Below are positions 58,042-64,000 of a stretch of DNA of 64,000 nucleotides, piece by piece (within the stretch, counting starts at the first letter, position 1; every line of letters starts with the position of its first letter). The position numbers and the translations under genes are program-made. Location: contig CADCXC010000003.1 in assembly GCA_902806595.1 (NCBI GenBank), positions 744,001 through 808,000 of the forward strand. The letters run 5' to 3'. Under the pieces are notes generated by a model. It saw nothing but the letters and a program-made list of their open reading frames with translations. It did no database searches and was not told where the DNA came from. Source of the DNA: Pyrenopolyporus hunteri. Lineage: Eukaryota > Ascomycota > Sordariomycetes > Xylariales > Hypoxylaceae.

Positions 58042-59867
58042 CTAATTTCCCCTGACATAGTCAAACAACACGGCTAGATCTTTAGGATTCCTTCCGTTCG
58101 CTGGCAAGGCACGGCTTTCGACGTCGATCGTAGCCGAGACCTATTTTGGTTATATTAGAAATATAATAACAGATAGATAGAAAATGGGGGTGGGTTAAAC
58201 ATACTAACCTCGTCGTTGCCATCGGCCGCCGCCAATTTTAAGTCGGCTGCTTCTGGAACATCCTCTACCATTTCACTAATGGCGGTACGACCGCTAAAGC
58301 CATATGCAACCGAATGTTCGGCTCGTAGAACGTGGGCGTAATACCCGCACCCAACATTCTCCATCTTAACATTGAGGCCTGCTTGTAGGCGGGGCTTAAC
58401 AGCTCTTCGGCTATTTTAGCTGAAGATCCGCCAAAGAACCAATTCGCAGGCGAAACCTCCCCTAAGCCTCCGAGAACACTTCCTGCGATACTGCCGAGAA
58501 TGGCACCAATCGGCGGAGCCACCAAGATTCCCACGCCGACCCCGAGTATGCCTCCTGCAATTGCTCTAGACCGAGACTTAATATCGGGTTGTCTGGAATA
58601 AGTAAACCGGTCCCTAGCTTGAGAGAGCAAGGAGAAATGAATGTTGTCACTTGCCACGCCTCCGCCTCCGTTAGGTCCTGGAAGTCTTTATTAGACATTG
58701 ATTGGGCGTCCCGGTTTAGATGGTACTCATACGAGCCTCCTCCGGGGTTTATAGATCGTTCAACGAATGACCCTTCAGGTGAGGTTATGTCCGCCATCCC
58801 AATCAAATAATTTTTGCGCATGCCATGAGCCTCTGCCGTGCCGTCAGTAGGCCTAAGGGAAGCAGCATCCATGCCTTTCAGTATATCATCGATGACTTTA
58901 GCAACGGATTCGCAGTATTCTTCTCGAGTTTGTGCGTCGCTGAAAGCCCATCGGCACCAAATGAACGCAGTCCCCTTCAGTACAAACATTGCAGTGTTAA
59001 GGAGGACATCATCGCTAGTGGCTTGAAGGTGCCATAACGCTGGGTCGTAGAATCCGATGTAGATGCCCTTCAGAGTGTCGGCCCCTAGAACTTCGCTTAG
59101 TTCATTCGCCAGATCGCTCTTCAGTCAGCTATCAGTATTGGCGCCGATGATGGTGCGGTCGGTGTCACGTACGTTGGCGAGGATCGCATTAATACTTTTG
59201 TTGCCTGAATTACGGACGTCGTTACCTTGCGAGTCTAATCCCGGTAGAAAAATGAAGTCCGGCCAGGACGTGCGGTAGTAGATACCATGGTATGGATAGT
59301 CAGAACCCGGATCGTTCATTCGAGTTGGAGGTTATTCAAGTGTATGTTTACGCCAGCCATCTGTATTGAAGTCCCCAGATTTAGACACGCGCTCCGTTTC
59401 TTCGATCAGTTGAGGTTTGTCGTCCTCATACGCCAAAGTTTGCAGGAAGTCATTTCTAGGGGAGTTGATATTGCGATAAAGATTGAAGTCCAAGAAATTG
59501 AGACGAGTATAGATGCCTGGGAGGCTAGTCCGGTTATCCGTAGCCTCTACGAGGGGGAAGACGGCCTTATGCTTCACCCATCCATGGCATTGATAGATAG
59601 ACTAGGGGGTGAGTCGAGGCGAACGCTCTGACCTAGGTCGGAGTTGGAAGACTTTGTGAACTTTGTCGAGGTCGAGCACAGCCCAAGACTTGATCCAGCC
59701 GTTGGTATTAAACGCAAGGAATAGATCTCCCTGCTTTTCAAGGATTATCTTTTCAACTCTGTCACATTGCCTCGGAGTTCTAGGCAATATGCCTGATCCT
59801 CTCCGGGAAGACCCCACCCAACGAACCTGGCAAAGTCCCCATCGCAAACACCTGCATTGGCTGCCAT
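58042..59867 (-). pseudogene. RIP-type pseudogene of a repeat-module protein of unknown function
   Basis: From about 59770 down to 58535 one minus-strand frame is coding-like but broken by three in-frame stops: TAG at 59602, TAA at 59332 and TGA at 59125. Each fits a C-to-T or G-to-A change (CAG, CAA and TGG as likely parents). The protein side shows a recurring module ending in FNTNGWIKS, HGWVKH, FNTDGWRKH and a damaged NTDS-stop-LKS, roughly every 70-90 residues. After these come GIYIGFYDPALWHLQ, and helices with EEYCESVAKVIDDILK. An ATG at 59867 opens a matching N-terminus in another frame (GDFARFVGWGLPGEDQAYC), so there is also an indel near 59770. The 3' end still shows splice-like structure: 58410-58209, an intron 58208-58141 (GTTAGT...AAATAG) and a last exon 58140-58042. 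Between 58535 and 58410 two frames compete (one glycine-rich and hydrophobic), and the join is uncertain. Family not recognised. Confidence 0.6.
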
Positions 59868-60254
59868 GGCAGGGGCGAAACAACATGGGTTCAGAAACGA
59901 TCGATTCAGCAACTTAACTATCAGGTGCTGCCTAAAGAATATTCACTACTTAGAAGACGTCGTGAGTTACGCATTTATACTGCTAAGCTGTAAGGCAGGG
60001 GCTAATAAGGCAATGGGACTTATCAGTTCAATTAAAAGCTCTCTTTAATCCTACCCTCCATGATTCATCTGCCCTCCTCATGAAAATAGATAATATAAGA
60101 TAAGAAAAAAAAAGCGATATAAGACGTGAAAAAGAAATAATATAAGACACGAAAAAAAAAAAAAAAAAAAAAAAAAGGAACACGAAGTGGTAACGAAACC
60201 AGCCAAAGCCGCCTAGGCTGTATTAGTGTTCATCCTTTATAGAAGATTCGGCTC
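59868..60254. other. Intergenic, A-rich
   Basis: No gene; imperfect units of ATATAAGACRYGAAAAA type (about 60115-60155) lead into a 25-base A run at 60152-60176. Confidence 0.55.
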
Positions 60255-60530
60255 ATGGATTCGACGGCTCTATACGCAATTTATAAAATCAGTTTTATCG
60301 AAATCATCCTAGACATTTATAGGATTGATCAGGTTTGTGTGGGGAATGGGGAAAACGTCGTTGCAGAGGACATTTTGAAGCTATTCGATAGGCATATGGA
60401 GATGATTAAGAGATCGTGCCATGTCATCGACCCTGGTTAACGCCGTTTCGCAATCGAGGAGAAGAGTGGAAAGACATATAAGCAGATTTTTCAGCGCCGC
60501 TCGAACGCCCAGCAGTACTCATGGTTGTGA
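60255..60530 (+). pseudogene. Gene fragment with a RIP-type stop
   Basis: An open stretch of 61 codons (…VVAEDILKLFDRHMEMIKR) ends in TAA at 60438-60440, then the same frame continues coding-like for 29 more codons (RRFAIEEKSGKTYKQIFQRR) to a TGA at 60528. CAA to TAA would explain the break. The start is uncertain and the family unknown. Confidence 0.35.
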
Positions 60531-60557
60531 GTCAATGATATGTAAATGGGTAATTGT

Positions 60558-60600
60558 TTCCTTTTTTCCTTTTTTTTTTAATAAAAAAGGAAAAAAGGAA
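60558..60600. other. Perfect 18-bp hairpin
   Basis: Arms 60558-60575 and 60583-60600 are exact inverse complements (TTCCTTTTTTCCTTTTTT) about a 7-base loop. It could be a terminator-like or MITE-derived structure. Confidence 0.6.
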
Positions 60601-61332
60601 GAAAGAAGGTGGAAATCGAAAAGGCGTCACGCTAGGTTCTGGTTATGATGCGCTAGACAAGCTAGAACGGGGGCGGCCGCGTAGTATCGATTTGATGGCT
60701 ATCGCGCCTCTTATACCCCTCAAAGTATAGGTACCTGGTACCTAAGCTTTAATTGAAACAGTTGAAATAAATGTAGAGCAGGCACCATAAATAGGGGTTG
60801 AGTTTGATGAGGTATGCGCTAAACCCACTGAATTTATAGCGGATTTAGCGGCCAAGATATAGTGCCTAACACGGTTTAGAACTGTTAACACTGTGAACAG
60901 GTTCGACGAAAGCCTAGACTTTACGATACGATAAAGAAATGTCGTTATATCGTCGTAGGTATAACCTAAGTCATTAATGGAATCCGAAAATCTAAATGCT
61001 ACGCTGTTAAAAAATGGCCAGACTTAACTACTACGTTCAACTGGTCTATTCTATGGGTGCTATTCTAAATCCTAAAACTTTTAGTTCTAGAGGTTAGAGG
61101 GGTATATAAATATATCCGGGCAGACTTAGATGCATCCGTAATGGTCACTCAACCTGGCTCAGCTTCTCAGCTTAGTTTACATATTTCATCCAATTTTAAT
61201 GATACTATATGCAGAACTTGGTCTATGCTAAATACTACTTAGCATTTTCAGTTATCCATTTCGGTGGTAAGCGGTCTTCCTAGCTTCTATGTGATAGTTC
61301 AATGATTATATTACCAGATCTAAACCCAGGTA

Positions 61333-61551
61333 TCAATTCATCATAACGGATAAATTTTCCTCAGCTTTAAGGTCGAATTCATCACTCGTAATAGGCAACA
61401 CCTCCGTGAGCTTAGGGTTAACCCACAGATCATAAAGTTCCTCGACGACGTCCTTAACGAATATAAAAGAACGGAGGGAGTAACTACAACTCCGAGGAAG
61501 AACGGTCGTCTCGGCTATCGATAAATCGAGGACAGGAGTATTATGCGGGAT
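61333..61551 (-). pseudogene. Short coding-like relic
   Basis: 72 open codons on the minus strand with protein-like composition (SFIFVKDVVEELYDLW, then LPITSDEFDLKAEENL). No start codon, no flanking exon and no family recognised; possibly a transposon or gene relic. Confidence 0.25.
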
Positions 61552-64000
61552 CTAACGTCTGCAGAATCGAAAAAGAACGAGGATGGCGGAGCTAACGTCG
61601 AGATATGAAGTACTACACCAAATGGACTTCATTTCGTGTTTGCTTATGAGTTCAGGGATGAATTCGAGGAATACCTCTTAGTGGATCTCACCCGAATCAG
61701 CTTTTTCTAAGGTCGTAGTAGTTATCGCCTCGGACGCTTTTGGAGAGTGGTATGTGGAATCGCTGGAAATCGGCCAGGTGTTCATATTGTGCAGCATACA
61801 CTCAAGGGGATACTGCGATAGATCTCCGCGGTAGTATAAATGTGTGGATATCAATCAGCCCCTTACGTGCGTGGGGCTATTGTTTTCATGAAATGAAACT
61901 TCTTCTTTCTTTACTCGTCTTTGGAAACTAGGTACCTACCTACCTACCCAGGTATCTACAAAGCTATTGCACGTCAATGATCTCTCGGCTACGTTGGTAA
62001 GGGGGTTTGTATGTAGATATATATGTAGGTAGGTACCTATGTATGAATCTTCTGTCGCATGAATTTTCTTCGCTTGCCCGGCGCACGCGATAACGGCCTG
62101 GACCTTGTGTCGTTCGCAGATGATCTATTATTAGCAGTCCGTTTTCTTCCCTCCGGTAATTCTAGGAGCTTGGAAAGCAAGTAGGAGCTAATCCGTTAAG
62201 TTGATTAGTCGAGATATTAATGGTCAATCCTATAAGGCATTCCCCTTTGGCTGGTCCTGTTATTGCTGTCCTCTATCTTCAGTGCTGTCTTGACCCGAAT
62301 TGATCCCCGTTATTTGTCAATTCAACTTGCCCCTCATCCGCAAACCACTCGTCCATGATATCTGCCCCTCCATTTCTTCGCCTTTTCACCATCACTCTAC
62401 GTTACATTATTCTCTTACTTGCCGTACTGGCGGGTGCGAGTGCCCTTCAATCAAAACCGGAACAATCGGGGGACAAGCCAGATCTCATCCATATATCGGT
62501 CCAATTGAGTCCCAGCCATTCCCGCCACGCTTGCCCTGCCGAGTGATTGGCTTGCCACGGCCGGATCCATGGGTCAACCGAACAGCGAAGCCAACGAGCG
62601 CGACCACGTTGCAAACCGCACTACATAGCACCAGCATCATGCACGCTGCATTAATCCTGTCGGCTGCGCGGCTTTACCCACAGCGGGCCAATTTAGGGGC
62701 CATTCAGAGGCCTGCTTCTCGCATCGTTTCACCCGCGATGCAAAGCCGGATGCTGGTATTGGAGAGGGAGAAATCTTGAGGCCCAATGGCTTATAAAAGG
62801 CGTCGGAATAGATAGCACACGCCACTAATAACCACTGAAATTGTTTACCTAGGCATCCTACCTGCCAGATAAGAACTCCGAGGGCTAGGTATCGTTAGGT
62901 CAGTATGTATTCATAATCTCCTAATGAGAGATTAAAAACATTCGACCCAGCTTGATGTCATGGTTTTTATTCCATAATGGTAATGTTCGTAAGATCCTCA
63001 TTTCAGTCCGAATATTACGAGATAAGTTTTTCAGTCCACGTGGACCTAGGTAGGAAGCAGGTAGATAGTTTGGTAAGTAGGTGTGTATGACATACCGGTC
63101 AATTCTCGTCATCTTGAATATCCCAATCCCGACCGTGGCCAAGTGGTCATGCATCATGATGCTGCCAAACCTTTCGTCCCATCTTTCTCCGTCAGTCAGT
63201 CCCAGTGCCATTCTACATAGTATTGTACCTCCCTACGTATGTATAGGGCTACCCTGGCCTCGTTCTACCAAGGCTGCTTGTAGTTCTTGTCTATGGTTGG
63301 GCCGCTACCAGCTTCCCTGTCGAGTTATAGCTATTGCCCTTCACTCGGGTATTGTATGATTGCTTGGTCTGGCTCCCAGATCTAGATCTGTCTCAATCCT
63401 GGTCCAACCACCTTCGCGACGTGGCGCCAGTCTTGTCGTGTCTATCAGCGGCCCTTGAGTACCTGAGGCACTTTAAGCACCTCAAGCACGATATTGATCG
63501 CAAGAGCTTGAGATCTTACTCCACTGTGCCTCATTCAAGGCGTGGGGTATGTCCCATCTATGCAGTCTCTCTCGATAACGTACATAGGTAGGTAGTCATC
63601 AATCAGACGTCTCACATCCGTTCCCGGGCCACACAAACGTCATTCATCGTTCCGGGCTCGCAGAGAGATTTAATTTACACTTAGGACCACTCCGTGCTTT
63701 TGTCCCGCGTCCACTTAATTCTCTTCTCCATCCTTCGTGATATTGGTTTTATTTCATAGGATAGAATCTGCATTGCTTGCTCTACTCTCAACCAGCGGTC
63801 ACGTTCGTTTTAGGACGGATATCCAACAGTCGTATCTGATGGCTTAGTCTCCAGCCGATTGATCTGGCCTCCTCAAACACCTACGTGGTAGTGTTCGTGT
63901 ATTCGTCGCCCCGCATAGGAAACCACCAAGACAATCCTCATATCACCAACGGGGCTCCCTTTTCACGGACCGACAAAGCATGACCGATCAAGGAGGGATT
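61552..64000. other. Gene-poor region to the window end
   Basis: No supported gene; open frames are short and without motifs. TACCTACCTACC/TAGGTAGGTACC motifs cluster at about 61929-61950 and 62021-62040. Confidence 0.45.

Noticed and set aside
62300..62779. 159-codon open frame
   Set aside because: No motif, uneven composition and no promoter or splice context; probably chance.

Overview
The window comes from a filamentous ascomycete (Pezizomycotina, most likely a sordariomycete). The signs are short introns of about 50-150 nt with CTAAC/CTGAC-like branch points, T/A boxes followed by CT-rich leaders, and recognisable fungal genes: TEN1, SNF7/VPS32, an ER SCJ1-type DnaJ, a DUF4470-MYND protein and a NACHT-ankyrin NLR. 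A large AT-rich block has the hallmark of repeat-induced point mutation (RIP). All calls were made by eye; splice sites are predictions.

Left part (1-27 kb) is ordinary gene space with wide intergenic gaps: the 5' end of an RS-rich spliceosomal helicase (-), an ER-lumenal DnaJ (+), a METTL7-like methyltransferase (+), a DPRVDSD-repeat protein (-), a MARVEL membrane protein (-), a DUF4470-MYND protein (+), a small conserved fungal protein (+), TEN1 (-), SNF7 (+) and a 1460-residue NLR (+).

Middle part (27867-50734) is a single 22.87-kb AT-rich block. Its edges are not diffuse. They carry an 87-bp inverted repeat (70/87 identical, 14 of 17 differences are transitions) with 5'-CACGCCGGACC ends, flanked by a perfect 6-bp direct repeat GGCTGC. 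I read the block as one giant RIP-destroyed DNA transposon, with nested repeat copies inside and a 1.35-kb non-degraded island of minisatellites bounded by two perfect hairpins. No intact gene remains in it. A 230-bp MITE-like element at 57.1 kb shares 14 of 15 bases of the inner terminal-repeat core and may be a small relative.

Right part (50.7-64 kb) begins with a MYND-finger gene (+) only 172 bp beyond the element. Next comes an intronless gene (-) for an 1144-residue protein joining four enzyme-like domains: methyltransferase, FAD-linked oxidase of the BBE type, a phosphomevalonate-kinase-like P-loop domain and an adenine-phosphoribosyltransferase-like domain. The rest (57-64 kb) is gene-poor, with RIP-type pseudogenes whose in-frame stops are explained by C-to-T or G-to-A changes, low-complexity tracts and hairpins.

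The genes do not form one pathway. The two most notable items are the giant terminal-repeat element and the four-domain fusion enzyme beside it.
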